Shown here: one piece after another, positions 1 through 9,213 of the stretch
Numbering within the stretch: position 1 is the stretch's first letter
How the letters are laid out: the number at the start of each line of letters is the position of its first letter
Source: Bradyrhizobium lablabi
GTDB lineage: Bacteria; Pseudomonadota; Alphaproteobacteria; Rhizobiales; Xanthobacteraceae
NCBI RefSeq assembly: GCF_018129385.1
Contig: NZ_JAFCLN010000027.1
Coordinates: 1 to 64,000 of the forward strand
Reading direction: 5' to 3'
DNA length: 64,000 nucleotides
The notes under the pieces: model-generated
What the model saw: the letters and a program-made list of their open reading frames with translations, nothing else
What the model was told of the DNA's origin: nothing
The model's database searches: none
Translations under genes and position numbers: made by a program

Positions 1-437
1 ACTTCGCCGTACGCCCTTGCTCAGTCGTCTGCTGAACAAGCGCGTCCACCGCATCCCATCCCAACGTTTGGTGGCGATGGCCAACGCCCCTCCTCGGGGA
101 TGAGGTGACGAAACTTATATTTCGGGTTTTCCGAATTAGCAAGTGAAATATTTTTGCACGGCGGTCTGGACAGGTTTTTGCTGATTTGCCCGTCGTGTTG
201 AATTTGTCACACCACCGGCTCTCTCCCCTCATGGTGAGGAGGCGCGCAAGCGCCGTTTCGAACCATGCAGGCCCTGTCTCGTCCGCGGCCGTCCTTCGAG
301 ACGCGCGCAAGAGCGCGCTCCTCAGGATGAGGGCGGAGGGTGTGGCTCCCCAACACATGGCTGACTGCTTACCCGTCAACCACAAATCCGCTAGCCTGCA
401 TTCAAATGACGCGTGTGCGCCGCAGGGAGAAAACAAA
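1..437. other. Leading region with no supported gene
   Basis: No ORF with convincing coding character is seen in the first 437 bases. An ORF open from 186 is only an upstream extension of the dehydrogenase gene and runs through a palindromic repeat at about 227-334. The first 110 bases have no recognisable domain in any frame and may be the edge of a repeat or a decayed gene that begins outside the window. An AT-rich stretch at about 112-160 could hold the promoter of the downstream gene, but no clear -35/-10 pair stands out. Confidence 0.4.
227..334. repeat. Palindromic repeat, family A
   Basis: The element starts CCTCATGGTGAGGAG and ends CTCCTCAGGATGAGGG, with inner arms around GCGCGCAAG and CTTCGAGACGCGCG, so it folds as a long imperfect hairpin. 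Related copies lie at 24950-25150 (with another repeat inserted) and 60719-60823. It sits just ahead of the dehydrogenase gene. Confidence 0.8.
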
Positions 438-1451
438 TTGAAAGCCTGGGAATTACAGGGACCCGCCGGATTCGACGACATGAAGCTGGTGGAAAAGCCT
501 GTGCCGGTGCCGGGTCCCGGCCAGGTGCTGGTGAAGCTGAAGGCAGCGACGATCAATTACCGCGATTTGCTGACGGTGAAGGGCGGCTACGGTTCGCGGC
601 AAAAGTTTCCGCTGATTCCACTGTCCGATGGCGCGGGCGTAGTCGAAAGCGTCGGCGCCGGCGTGGCGGCCTTCAAGCCTGGTGATCGGGTGACCGGCAG
701 CTTTTTCGAGGGCTGGTTGGGGGGCGAGCCGAGCGAAGCCAAAATGCGCAGCAATCTCGGCGGCGCGCTCGACGGCGTGCTGTGCGAATACCGGGTATGG
801 CCGGCGGCCGCGGTGGTACGTACGCCCGAACATCTGCGCGATGTCGAAGCGGCCTCGTTGCCGTGCGCCGGGCTGACGGCGTGGAGCGCGGTGGTGAAGC
901 TGGGCAACATCAGGCCGGGACAGACGGTGCTGACGCAGGGCTCGGGCGGCGTTTCGCTGTTCGCGCTGCAATTTGCAAAGATGAGCGGCGCGCGCGTGAT
1001 CGCGACGTCATCCAGCGATGCCAAGATCGAGCGGCTGAAGCAGCTCGGCGCCGACATCACCATCAACTACAAGACCAATCCGGAATGGGGCAAACTCGTG
1101 CGGCAGCAGACCGGCATCGGCGTCGACCTCGTCGTCGAAGTCGGCGGCGTCGGCACGCTGAACGAATCGATCCGCGCCGTCAGGATCGGCGGCACCATCG
1201 CCTTCATCGGCGTGCTGGCGGGCAAGCCCGATTCCGAATCCCGCCTGCCGCTGATGGTGATGCAGCAGCAGCGGCTGCAGGGCGTCACCGTCGGCTCGGT
1301 CGAGGATCTTCAGGCAATGGCAAACGCGATCGCCGCCAACCGGATGAGGCCGGTAGTGGACCGGACGTTTGCGTTCGAGGAGGCAAAGGCCGCATTCGCC
1401 CACATGGCGAGCGGTGCGCATTTCGGGAAGGTCGCGATCGAGATCGGGTGA
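438..1451 (+). CDS. NADPH:quinone oxidoreductase / zinc-binding dehydrogenase family protein
   Basis: A 337-residue medium-chain dehydrogenase/reductase. The N-terminal GroES-like domain has the family motif INYRDLL. The Rossmann domain has GSGGVSLFALQFAK followed by the acidic/Ser turn typical of NADP(H) enzymes, and LPCAGLTAW precedes it. No cysteine/histidine set for catalytic zinc is evident, which fits the quinone-oxidoreductase-like branch. The TTG start at 438 is chosen because AGGGAG lies 8 bases upstream and homology begins at MKAWEL; the longer reading frame from 186 would cross a palindromic repeat. The substrate cannot be told from sequence; enzymes of this branch reduce quinones or enones with NAD(P)H in the cytoplasm. 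It is transcribed alone. Confidence 0.85.
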   Translation: MKAWELQGPAGFDDMKLVEKPVPVPGPGQVLVKLKAATINYRDLLTVKGGYGSRQKFPLIPLSDGAGVVESVGAGVAAFKPGDRVTGSFFEGWLGGEPSEAKMRSNLGGALDGVLCEYRVWPAAAVVRTPEHLRDVEAASLPCAGLTAWSAVVKLGNIRPGQTVLTQGSGGVSLFALQFAKMSGARVIATSSSDAKIERLKQLGADITINYKTNPEWGKLVRQQTGIGVDLVVEVGGVGTLNESIRAVRIGGTIAFIGVLAGKPDSESRLPLMVMQQQRLQGVTVGSVEDLQAMANAIAANRMRPVVDRTFAFEEAKAAFAHMASGAHFGKVAIEIG

Positions 1452-1687
1452 GGCACCGCTCGCCGTCAAGAACTTGATCGTCAGGAACCGGCCGCCGGAG
1501 ACAGCCGCCCGCGACCACTCAGCCGACGGCGGGTTTCGGATCGTATCCATGCGCGTTGTGCTTCTGTTCGAACTCGTGATGCGATCACGGCTGCGTCGGG
1601 TGGGTTCGCCCGCCCTCTTCTCGCCGCCATTCTCTCTCAAGGAACGAGCCGGGGCGTTCAACATGACAGTGTTCCCGAAGGTTCCAT

Positions 1688-2710
1688 GTGATCGTCCAAC
1701 GTTTGCTGCAACATGCGACGAATGTATCCCGCCGTGGGTTCCTGCGCGGGCTTGCCTCCACAGGCAGCGTGCTCACGCTTGGCGGATGCGCCGGTATGGC
1801 CGCGACAGGCACGAGCTTCGATGGTTCGTCGCTCGCAGGTGATCCCTCATTAATCGTCGCAACCACACGCAAGCGGGTGAACGGCGGGCGAGCCAAGCCC
1901 TGGTTCGGTCCGGAGCGGGCTTCTGCAATGACTGTTGCGCGGGCGAAGCTGGTGCCGCCCGGCGATGGCCGCCTCACTCTCACCGCCGTCGGACTTGGCG
2001 ATTGGAGCCTTGATGCAGTTGAGCCCGTGCCGGGCGAGGTCAGCGACCTCTTGGCGCAAGCCGGCGGCGGAGGCGACATCCTGATCTACGTGCACGGTTT
2101 CAAGCAGACCTTCGAAACGGCGGCGCTCGATGCCGCGCGCCTCTCCGATGGCATCAGGTTCCGCGGCCGGACGGTGGTGTTCTCGTGGCCCTCCAAGGCC
2201 GGGCTGTTCGACTACGCTTATGACCGCGACAGCGCGATGTGGTCGCGCGATCAATTCGAGCGCATGCTCAATTCCATCGTCGCGGCGCCGGGCGGCGGTC
2301 GAGTCCACATCGTTGCGCACAGCATGGGAACCATGCTGACGCTCGAAGGCCTGCGTCAGTTCCATGCGCGATATGGCGACAGCGTCGCGGACAGGATCGG
2401 CTCCGTGGTGTTCGCCGCGCCCGACATCGACATGGACGTGTTCTCGGCCTCGATCACCCGCATCGGTCCCCTCACCCGCAAGATCACCGTCATCGCCGCG
2501 ACGAACGATCGCGCGCTGGCGCTGTCGGGGAAACTCGCCGGGGGAATGACGCGGGTTGGCGCCGCCGAGAAGGCCGCCATCGAACGGCTCGGGGTGCGCG
2601 TGACCGACGCTTCCGAGGAAGGTTGGGGGATCATCAACCACGATCTGTTTTTGTCGAATGCGGAGGTGCGGCGGACCATACGCCGCTCGATCGATACGAC
2701 GGCCGCGTGA
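1688..2710 (+). CDS. Alpha/beta hydrolase (DUF900 type), putative Tat-exported lipoprotein
   Basis: A 340-residue protein with a GTG start. The N-terminus carries a twin-arginine segment SRRGFLRG (residues 14-21) followed by a short hydrophobic stretch and a lipobox-like LGGC (Cys34), suggesting export and lipidation. The body has the DUF900 pattern: a YVHGFKQTF oxyanion region, VVFSWPSKA, and the nucleophile elbow AHSMG (GxSxG). A late NHDLF could supply the catalytic histidine. The substrate is unknown. It stands between unrelated genes, with 236 bases upstream and 210 downstream. The start is moderately certain: AAGG lies about 6 bases upstream, and an ATG two bases earlier is out of frame. 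Confidence 0.75.
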   Translation: MIVQRLLQHATNVSRRGFLRGLASTGSVLTLGGCAGMAATGTSFDGSSLAGDPSLIVATTRKRVNGGRAKPWFGPERASAMTVARAKLVPPGDGRLTLTAVGLGDWSLDAVEPVPGEVSDLLAQAGGGGDILIYVHGFKQTFETAALDAARLSDGIRFRGRTVVFSWPSKAGLFDYAYDRDSAMWSRDQFERMLNSIVAAPGGGRVHIVAHSMGTMLTLEGLRQFHARYGDSVADRIGSVVFAAPDIDMDVFSASITRIGPLTRKITVIAATNDRALALSGKLAGGMTRVGAAEKAAIERLGVRVTDASEEGWGIINHDLFLSNAEVRRTIRRSIDTTAA

Positions 2711-2920
2711 GCTAGCCGCGGCCTTACTTGAGCAGTGCCAGCAACTTGCAGAGCCGGCGGGCGCAAATCGCCGACACGGCAATTTTTCCTCCGCGATACC
2801 CCGCGTTCGGCTAAGATCGTGCCGGGGAAGACTGCCCGATGAAATGCTCCGCGGCCTTTGCAGCTACTTTGGGGCGACCGCGGTTCTCGTTGTTCGACGG
2901 ATCAAAACCGGGAGCACCGC

Positions 2921-4315
2921 ATGGCAAACTGGAAACCCGACCCCAGCTTCTACCCTTCCCCGCGCATGGCTGCGAAGGCCGCGCCGGAAACCGTGGCTTA
3001 CGTCGCCGCGTTCGATCCGGACCGCAAGACGCCCGACGCGATCGCGGTTGTCGATGTCGATCCTGCGTCAAGTTCCTATTCAAAGATCATACATACGACG
3101 GCGATGCCGAATGCCGGCGATGAGTTGCATCATTTCGGCTGGAACGCCTGCTCCTCCTGCCTGTGTCCCAATGCGCCGCATCCGCATGTCGAGCGCCGCT
3201 ATCTGGTGGTGCCGGGCTTGCGATCCTCGCGCATTCACATCCTCGACACGAAGCCCGACCCGCGGGCGCCCAAAATCGTCAAGGTGATCGAGCCGGAGGA
3301 GGTCGCCGACAAGGCGGGCTACACGCGTCCGCACACGGTGCATTGTGGCCCGGAAGGAATTTACGTCGCCGCGCTCGGCAACCGCGAGGGCAAGGGACCG
3401 GGCGGCATCTTCCTGATGGATCACGAGAGCTTTGACGTGCGCGGCCAGTGGGAGATGGACCGCGGCCCGCAATATTTCGCCTATGACGCCTGGTGGCATC
3501 TTGGCCACGACACGCTGGTCACCAGCGAGTGGGGTACGCCCGACACGTTCGAGAACGGGCTGATCCCGGAGGTTTTGCTTGGCGCCAGATACGGCCGGCG
3601 GCTGCATTTCTGGGATCTGCACAAGCGCAAGCACCTACAGACGATCGACTTCGGCGACAAATATCAGCTCGTCTTTGAGCTGCGGCCGGCGCACAACCCG
3701 ATCAATGCCTATGGCTTCGTCAACTGCGTGATCAGCCTGGAGAATCTCTCATCCTCGATCTGGACCTGGTACCGCGACGGCGACAAATGGGCGGTGAAGA
3801 AAGTGATCGAGATCCCGGCCGAACCCGCCAGCGAGGATGATCTTCCTCCCGTGCTCAAGGGGTTCAAGGCCTGCCCGCCGCTGGTCACCGACATCGACCT
3901 GTCGATGGACGACAGGTTCCTCTATGTCGCGTGCTGGGGCACCGGCGACCTCCAGCAATACGACGTCTCCGATCCGTTCAAGCCAAAACTGACCGGCAAG
4001 GTGCGCATCGGCGGCATCGTGTCGAAGGCAACGCATCCCGGCGCCAAGAACGGCGGACTCAGCGGCGGGCCGCAGATGGTGGAGATCAGCCGCGACGGGA
4101 GGCGCGTCTACTTCACCAATTCGCTGTACGGCGCCATCGATCCGCAATTCTACCCTGATGGCATCGAGGGATGGATGGTCAAGCTCGATGCCGATCCGAA
4201 GGGCGGTATCGCCTTCGATCCAAAGTTCTTTGTCGATTGGCCGGCCTCGCACCGGCCGCACCAGGTGCGCCTCGAGGGCGGTGACTGCTCGTCGGACTCC
4301 TATTGCTATCCGTGA
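2921..4315 (+). CDS. Selenium-binding protein SBP56 / methanethiol oxidase family
   Basis: 464 residues, the usual length for the SBP56 family. The start ATG 2921 has GGGAG just upstream; the frame extends 21 codons further, but family homology begins at MANWKPDP. Diagnostic features are the CSSC motif in WNACSSC, the metal-site histidines in HHFGWN, RPHTVHC and RPHQVR, and the beta-propeller repeats. Relatives include bacterial MtoX, which oxidises methanethiol to formaldehyde, H2S and H2O2 with copper, and human SELENBP1. MtoX is periplasmic in Hyphomicrobium; no signal peptide is seen here and no SCO1/MauG maturation genes flank it, so the oxidase role is inference. An mddA-like gene lies 24 kb away. 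Confidence 0.85.
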   Translation: MANWKPDPSFYPSPRMAAKAAPETVAYVAAFDPDRKTPDAIAVVDVDPASSSYSKIIHTTAMPNAGDELHHFGWNACSSCLCPNAPHPHVERRYLVVPGLRSSRIHILDTKPDPRAPKIVKVIEPEEVADKAGYTRPHTVHCGPEGIYVAALGNREGKGPGGIFLMDHESFDVRGQWEMDRGPQYFAYDAWWHLGHDTLVTSEWGTPDTFENGLIPEVLLGARYGRRLHFWDLHKRKHLQTIDFGDKYQLVFELRPAHNPINAYGFVNCVISLENLSSSIWTWYRDGDKWAVKKVIEIPAEPASEDDLPPVLKGFKACPPLVTDIDLSMDDRFLYVACWGTGDLQQYDVSDPFKPKLTGKVRIGGIVSKATHPGAKNGGLSGGPQMVEISRDGRRVYFTNSLYGAIDPQFYPDGIEGWMVKLDADPKGGIAFDPKFFVDWPASHRPHQVRLEGGDCSSDSYCYP

Positions 4316-4353
4316 GCAAACGGCGCCGACGTGAACGCACACGGCCTTGACCG

Positions 4354-4998
4354 GTGAGTGCCCAGAACGAAGTCTGGCCAATTGTCTGGCCCTGGCTCGC
4401 ACTCGCCGGCCTTGGGGCGTTTCACGGCCTCAACCCCGCGATGGGCTGGCTGTTCGCCGTTGCGCTGGGGCTTCATCGCCACAGCCGGCGCATGGTGTGG
4501 CTTTCGCCGCTGCCCATTGCATTGGGCCACGCGTTCTCGATTGCGGTTCTGGCCGGCGCCTTCGTGCTGGCGGGCCTTGCGATCGACCTGCGTGCCGTCC
4601 GCATCGGCGCCGGCCTGATCCTGATCGGCTGGGCACTTTATTATTGGCGCTACGGGCACCGGCATCGCGTGCGCACCGGCATGCAGGCGGGACTGGCGGG
4701 GCTTGCCGTGTGGTCGTTCCTCATGGCCAGCGCGCACGGCGCCGGCCTGATGCTATGGCCGGTGCTGATGCCGCTTTGTTTTTCGGGAGGGCCGGAGCCA
4801 TTTGCCGGCGGCGCATTACCGACTGCCCTGCTCGCGATTGCGGTTCACACCGTGGCAATGCTGATCGTCACCACGGCGATTGCGGTCGCGGTGTATGAAT
4901 GGATCGGACTCGAAGTCCTCCGCCGCGCGTGGCTCAACGTTGATCTCATCTGGACGCTGGCGATCTTCCTGGCCGGCGGCCTATTGCTGTTCGGCTGA
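4354..4998 (+). CDS. Six-segment membrane protein, NicO/UreH-like
   Basis: A 214-residue, highly hydrophobic protein with about six membrane segments. The motif FHGLNPAMGW in the first helix recalls the HGxDPxH signature of NicO/RcnA/UreH metal exporters, but the acidic residue is Asn and the second His is Met, so a metal-transport function is doubtful. HSRRMVWLSPLPIALGHAF adds a second His-containing segment. It starts at GTG 4354, 38 bases after the selenium-binding protein gene, on the same strand and probably in one transcript. An alternative GTG at 4358 is out of frame. Confidence 0.65.
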   Translation: MSAQNEVWPIVWPWLALAGLGAFHGLNPAMGWLFAVALGLHRHSRRMVWLSPLPIALGHAFSIAVLAGAFVLAGLAIDLRAVRIGAGLILIGWALYYWRYGHRHRVRTGMQAGLAGLAVWSFLMASAHGAGLMLWPVLMPLCFSGGPEPFAGGALPTALLAIAVHTVAMLIVTTAIAVAVYEWIGLEVLRRAWLNVDLIWTLAIFLAGGLLLFG

Positions 4999-5730
4999 AT
5001 CCGCTGGGCGCGGAGCAATGCTGCCGTTGCAACGAGGGACGGGGCCGGCAACCCGGGAAAACGCGATGTCGGCGATGACGGGCAGATGGTCCGAATAGGC
5101 CCTCGCCTCCCTGTCGGTCCATGCCTTCAGGATGTCGCCGCGCTCGGTGACGTAAATGCGATCGAGCCGAAGGATCGGCAGCCGCGACGGAAACGTGCGC
5201 AGCCGCGTACGCACCGGGCAGCGGCCAGCCAGCGCACGCCGCACGGTTTTCACCCAGAACCAGTCGTTGAAGTCGCCGACCACGATCGTGCAGGGATTAT
5301 CGACCAGTTCGGCGATCGCCCGCGCCTGCGCATGGCGCTCGTGGACGGAGAGGCCCAGATGCGTGGCCACGACAGTGACCTCACCGATCGGCGTATCGAT
5401 GCGCGCGGTGATCGCGCGGCGCGGCTCCCGTTCCTGATAGGAGACGTCCGTGATCACCGGCTTGGCCGCGAATGGAAATTTGCTGAGCAGCACCTGGCCG
5501 TAGCCGCCATCCCGGGTGACGATCGATCGCGCTTCGGCGCGATGCTGGCCCACCACTTCGGCGAGTTTCGCAAAGGGATCGTCGGTGCGGCCGCGCGAAT
5601 CGACCTCCTGCAAGGCGACGACATCGGGCGACCATTTTTCGATTGTAGCGCTGACGCCTTCGAGATCGAAGTCGGGATTGAGATGGAACGTGCCATGCAC
5701 GTTCCACGTCATGACACGGATCGTTTCCAT
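4981..5730 (-). CDS. Endonuclease/exonuclease/phosphatase family protein
   Basis: About 249 residues. Motifs in order: MTWNVHG, a catalytic ALQEVD, ATHLGL, VVGDFNDW and SDHLPV at the end, the full EEP set for Mg-dependent phosphodiesterases (Asn, Glu, Asp-Asn and Asp-His). The start ATG at 5730 shares one base with the stop of the upstream phospholipase D gene (TGATG), so the two are translationally coupled. A longer open frame to 6408 is only a shadow of the upstream gene. The 3' end overlaps the end of the convergent membrane protein gene by about 18 bases. The substrate (nucleic acid, inositol phosphate or lipid head group) cannot be told; the coupling to a PLD protein suggests a lipid or phosphodiester role. 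Confidence 0.85.
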   Translation of the reverse strand: METIRVMTWNVHGTFHLNPDFDLEGVSATIEKWSPDVVALQEVDSRGRTDDPFAKLAEVVGQHRAEARSIVTRDGGYGQVLLSKFPFAAKPVITDVSYQEREPRRAITARIDTPIGEVTVVATHLGLSVHERHAQARAIAELVDNPCTIVVGDFNDWFWVKTVRRALAGRCPVRTRLRTFPSRLPILRLDRIYVTERGDILKAWTDREARAYSDHLPVIADIAFSRVAGPVPRCNGSIAPRPADSAEQQ

Positions 5731-7766
5731 CACCGGCCGCGCCCCGCGAGCCATGTCACGACAAACTGCGCACCGAGGCAGACGCCGATCCAGGCCACGA
5801 TGATCAGGCCCAGCAGCAGCGCGCTCGACCAGGATGCGTTGCGGGCAAAATCCGCGATCTGCGCGCCGAGCGCCGCCATCGTGATGATGCCGGGCGACAT
5901 TCCGAGCAGGGTGCCGACCATAAAATCGCGCAGGCTCAACTGACTTGCTCCAGCGAGCACGTTGACGAGCGAGAACGGGGCGATCGGCACCATCCGGATC
6001 AGCGCGACGGCGACGATTCCCTTGCCGACGATGCGGTTTTGAACACGCAGCGCGCGCTTGCCCAGCAGCGATTGCAGCCGCCGGTGTCCGAGAAAACGGC
6101 CGATCATGAACAACAGCAGCGAACTGAGCGTGACGCCGGCGATGGCGCTTACAAAGCCGAGCCAGGGGCCGAGCGCCGCCGCGGTGGCGGCAATGAGCAC
6201 CAGCACGGGAAACACCACCAGCCCGCCCAGTACGAACGCCGCTACCGCATACAGCGGGGCAAATTGCGATTGCGCCTCGCGCGAGAAGACGCCGGTCATA
6301 AAGCCGATATCGGCGTAGGATTTCAGGCCGGTATATTGCCACGCCAACGCGAGGCCGACGAGCGATGCGACGATCGCAGATATCGCCAGCACGGTCCGCA
6401 CCGTCCACATCTTCTTCGCCGCATGCGTGAGATTGAGCGGCCGCTTCGGGTCGGCGATCGGCTGCACGATTTCGGTCATGGCGCGGATCGAGGCGTTTTC
6501 CGGCTCGATCGGAAGGAGCGTTTTGGCGGCGCCGGATGCGGCGTGGCGATCGACGAAGCCGAGCAGATCATGCTCGTCGGCTGCGATCTCCTGCTCGTCA
6601 ACCCCGCAAAAATGGCCGATCAGCCGGCGGCGGACGCCGCGGATGAATTCGCGGTGCTGTTCGGAGGCGGCCTCGAAAGCGAGATCGCATTCGGAATCGG
6701 CGCCCATTGAGCGGTTATTGATGTTGGCCGAACCTATCCGCAAGAAATCGTCGTCGACCATCATGACCTTGCTGTGGACCATGATAGCGGCCGGGCCGGA
6801 CTCTGGTTCAGTCGTCGAAGGATAGAGAATACGCAACCTGTCGGTTACGCCGGCGGACACGAACGGCACGACAAAGCCGCCACGGCCGCCCTGCATGGCT
6901 TGCGATTCAAACCAGGACGAATGCGACCGTGGCGTGACGATCAGAACTTTCAGCGAGGGCACGTCGACCATCCGCTGCGCGAGCGTGCGCGCGATGTCCG
7001 CGGCGCTGGTGAACTGGTTCTCGATGTAGATCAGCCGGTTTGCCTTTCCGATCGAGGCTTTGAACAGCCGGAAAATTTCGGTTACCGCGGGCCGGGCAAC
7101 GGTTGCCACCTCGGTTCTGGCGATGCCGGTCGTGACGTCGCGCGCCTGAACCGCAACCGAGGCCGGCCAGCGATCCCCGCGGGCCGGCTCGCCATGCAGC
7201 GGCGTGCAGCCTGCGGCTTCCCACCTTGCGCGGACGATCTCGCCCAGCGCGACCGCCGCCTCGCCGTCGACCATGCATTGAACGTCGTGAAAGGGCGCAT
7301 AGGGCGCGCCGTGGTGATCGATACGGAGCGGATGGCTGGCGCGATGCTCGCTGGTGTCCCAGCGGCGCACCGTAAGATCGAGGCCGCCCGAAAAAGCCAC
7401 CGCATTGTCGATGACGACGATCTTCTGGTGCTGCGCCGAGCCGAGCGGAAGGCTGTCATCGAGGCAGAAGCGGATGCGCCCATCGCTTCCTGCGGTGAAC
7501 TTGTCCAGTGAATTCCATTCGCGTTCGGCGGCATAGAGCGCTGCGAAATTCCAGGACAGGATGTTGATGCGCAACGCGGGCTTGGCCGCGAGCAGCGCCT
7601 TGAGAAACGGCCCGAGCGCGATGGGAAATCCGTCGTCAGCCTGACCTGAAGAACCCACCAGGCATGTTTCGCTATGGATGTCCCATCCGATGATTTCCAC
7701 CTGCCGCTCCGCGAGCAGGAGCGCTGCCCTCAGCGCCGCAAAATATTCGGCAGCATCGTTCAGCAC
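5730..7766 (-). CDS. Phospholipase D-like / cardiolipin-synthase-like protein fused to a VTT (DedA/TVP38) membrane domain
   Basis: 678 residues from the GTG at 7766. The N-terminal two-thirds has two PLD motifs, HQKIVVID and HSKVMMVD, each H-x-K-x4-D. The C-terminal about 200 residues form a VTT/TVP38-type membrane domain with GPWLGF, RMVPIAPFSLVN and several hydrophobic helices. This PLD-VTT fusion suggests phosphatidyl transfer or phospholipid hydrolysis at the inner membrane. The start is uncertain: the frame stays open for 34 more codons to 7868 and encodes PILIPG..VWRR, which looks like the conserved N-terminus of the family, but the only start-like codon there is CTG at 7838. Coupled by a TGATG overlap to the downstream EEP phosphodiesterase. 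Confidence 0.85.
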   Translation of the reverse strand: MLNDAAEYFAALRAALLLAERQVEIIGWDIHSETCLVGSSGQADDGFPIALGPFLKALLAAKPALRINILSWNFAALYAAEREWNSLDKFTAGSDGRIRFCLDDSLPLGSAQHQKIVVIDNAVAFSGGLDLTVRRWDTSEHRASHPLRIDHHGAPYAPFHDVQCMVDGEAAVALGEIVRARWEAAGCTPLHGEPARGDRWPASVAVQARDVTTGIARTEVATVARPAVTEIFRLFKASIGKANRLIYIENQFTSAADIARTLAQRMVDVPSLKVLIVTPRSHSSWFESQAMQGGRGGFVVPFVSAGVTDRLRILYPSTTEPESGPAAIMVHSKVMMVDDDFLRIGSANINNRSMGADSECDLAFEAASEQHREFIRGVRRRLIGHFCGVDEQEIAADEHDLLGFVDRHAASGAAKTLLPIEPENASIRAMTEIVQPIADPKRPLNLTHAAKKMWTVRTVLAISAIVASLVGLALAWQYTGLKSYADIGFMTGVFSREAQSQFAPLYAVAAFVLGGLVVFPVLVLIAATAAALGPWLGFVSAIAGVTLSSLLLFMIGRFLGHRRLQSLLGKRALRVQNRIVGKGIVAVALIRMVPIAPFSLVNVLAGASQLSLRDFMVGTLLGMSPGIITMAALGAQIADFARNASWSSALLLGLIIVAWIGVCLGAQFVVTWLAGRGR

Positions 7767-8008
7767 CGCGATGCGGTTTGCCTTGCATCTTCGCCAGACG
7801 GTGTCGCCGGGGATGAGGATGGGTGACGTCGTGAGCAGTGATCGCCTGGATGTCCGGGTTGGCCAGCGTTAGCCGGGGAGTTTTCCTCAACGCGCCGCCC
7901 TACTCCCGGTTCCTTTTCTGGTATACCAGATGTTGTCATGCCAGCCGACATGCGATAGACACGCCCGCCTTTTAGGGAAATCCAGACATCGTCTGTGAAA
8001 GAGAGAGC

Positions 8009-9073
8009 ATGGCGCGCAACATTCTGATCCTTGGGGCCTCGTACGGCTCCCTGCTGGGGACCAAGCTTCTGATGGCCGGTCACAAGGTGACCCTGGTCTG
8101 CCGCAAGAAGACGGCCGAGCTCATCAACCGCGACGGCACCGAGGTTCGCATCAAGCTGCGCGACGAGGCGGTGCACCGCGCGATCTTTTCGCGGGACTTG
8201 CCGGGCAAGCTGGACGCCACCGAGCCCGGCAATGTCGACATCAAGCGCTACGATCTGGTGGCGCTCGCGATGCAGGAGCCGCAATACACCAACCATACGG
8301 TGCGCGTGCTGATGGTGAAGATCGCGGCCGCCGGCCTGCCGTGCCTCTCCATCATGAACATGCCGCCGCTGCCGTATCTGAAGCGGATCCCTTCGCTGGC
8401 CGACATGGATCTCGAGGAAGCCTATACCAACGCCTCGGTGTGGGAGCGCTTCAAGCCGGGACTGGTGACGCTCTGCTCGCCCGATCCGCAGGCGTTCCGG
8501 CCGCCGGAAGAGGCGGCGAACGTCCTGCATGTGGGCTTGCCGACCAATTTCAAGGCGTCGGCCTTCGAGGACGAAAAACACAACGCGCTGCTGCGCGAGC
8601 TGGAAGCCGATATCGACGCGGTGAAGCTCGACGGTCAGGACGTTCCAGTGAAGCTGAAGGTGTTCTCTTCGCTGTTCGTGCCGCTGGCAAAGTGGTCGAT
8701 GCTGCTGACCGGCAATTATCGCTGCATCACGCCGCACGAGCCGCAGTCGATCCGCGACGCCGTGCACGGCGACCTCAAACAGTCGCAGGCGATCTACGAC
8801 CATGTTGACGGCATCGCCCGGCAGCTCGGCGCCGACCCGCAGGACCAGGTGCCGTTCGAGAAATACGCCAAGGCGGCGCAGAGCCTGCTCAAGCCGTCAT
8901 CGGCGGCCCGCGCGGTGGCGAGCGGCGCGCCCTTCATCGAACGCGTGGATTTGCTGGTGAAGCTGATCTCGCATCAACTCGGCACGCCGAACGCCGAGAT
9001 CGACCGCACGGTCGACATCGTCGACCAGAAGCTGAACGAGAAGATCGTGCAGGGCGGCTCGGGGGCGAACTGA
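8009..9073 (+). CDS. Ketopantoate reductase-like NAD(P)-binding protein
   Basis: 354 residues. The N-terminus ILILGASYGSLLG is a Rossmann dinucleotide-binding loop of the ApbA/PanE class, followed by a beta strand ending VCRKK, whose basic residues suit NADP. The rest is helical, as in the ketopantoate-reductase superfamily, but the overall sequence is divergent and the catalytic Lys/Asn/Ser positions of PanE cannot be assigned by eye. A reductase or dehydrogenase acting on a 2-keto or 3-hydroxy acid is likely; pantothenate synthesis is not implied by the neighbours. ATG 8009 has a purine-rich GAAAGAGAGAG upstream. Confidence 0.7.
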   Translation: MARNILILGASYGSLLGTKLLMAGHKVTLVCRKKTAELINRDGTEVRIKLRDEAVHRAIFSRDLPGKLDATEPGNVDIKRYDLVALAMQEPQYTNHTVRVLMVKIAAAGLPCLSIMNMPPLPYLKRIPSLADMDLEEAYTNASVWERFKPGLVTLCSPDPQAFRPPEEAANVLHVGLPTNFKASAFEDEKHNALLRELEADIDAVKLDGQDVPVKLKVFSSLFVPLAKWSMLLTGNYRCITPHEPQSIRDAVHGDLKQSQAIYDHVDGIARQLGADPQDQVPFEKYAKAAQSLLKPSSAARAVASGAPFIERVDLLVKLISHQLGTPNAEIDRTVDIVDQKLNEKIVQGGSGAN

Positions 9074-9213
9074 GCATCGCGACCACGCCGCCGAAGTCGC
9101 TGCGCCTTCCTTGCACCAGATCAGGAGCCGCCGACCCTTGATCCTGCTTGCACGCCGGGGTTGCGTGTGCTCTGTCCAGCGCTGGCGATCTATGCCGTTT
9201 CCGGAGGCTCGGG

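Noticed and set aside
1..110. A possible partial gene at the left edge
   Set aside because: No frame gives a recognisable protein and there is no codon bias to support one.
2921..4998. The selenium-binding gene and its neighbour as a complete mtoX operon
   Set aside because: The SCO1/SenC and MauG-like genes that accompany mtoX are absent, and the neighbour is an unrelated membrane protein.
4354..4998. Nickel/cobalt exporter (NicO) identity for the small membrane protein
   Set aside because: The metal-motif residues are changed (HGLNPAM instead of HGxDPxH), so only a distant resemblance is claimed.
4981..6408. A 475-codon ORF covering the EEP phosphodiesterase and upstream DNA
   Set aside because: The part above 5730 is an out-of-frame shadow of the PLD-VTT gene; the TGATG junction at 5728-5732 gives the true start.
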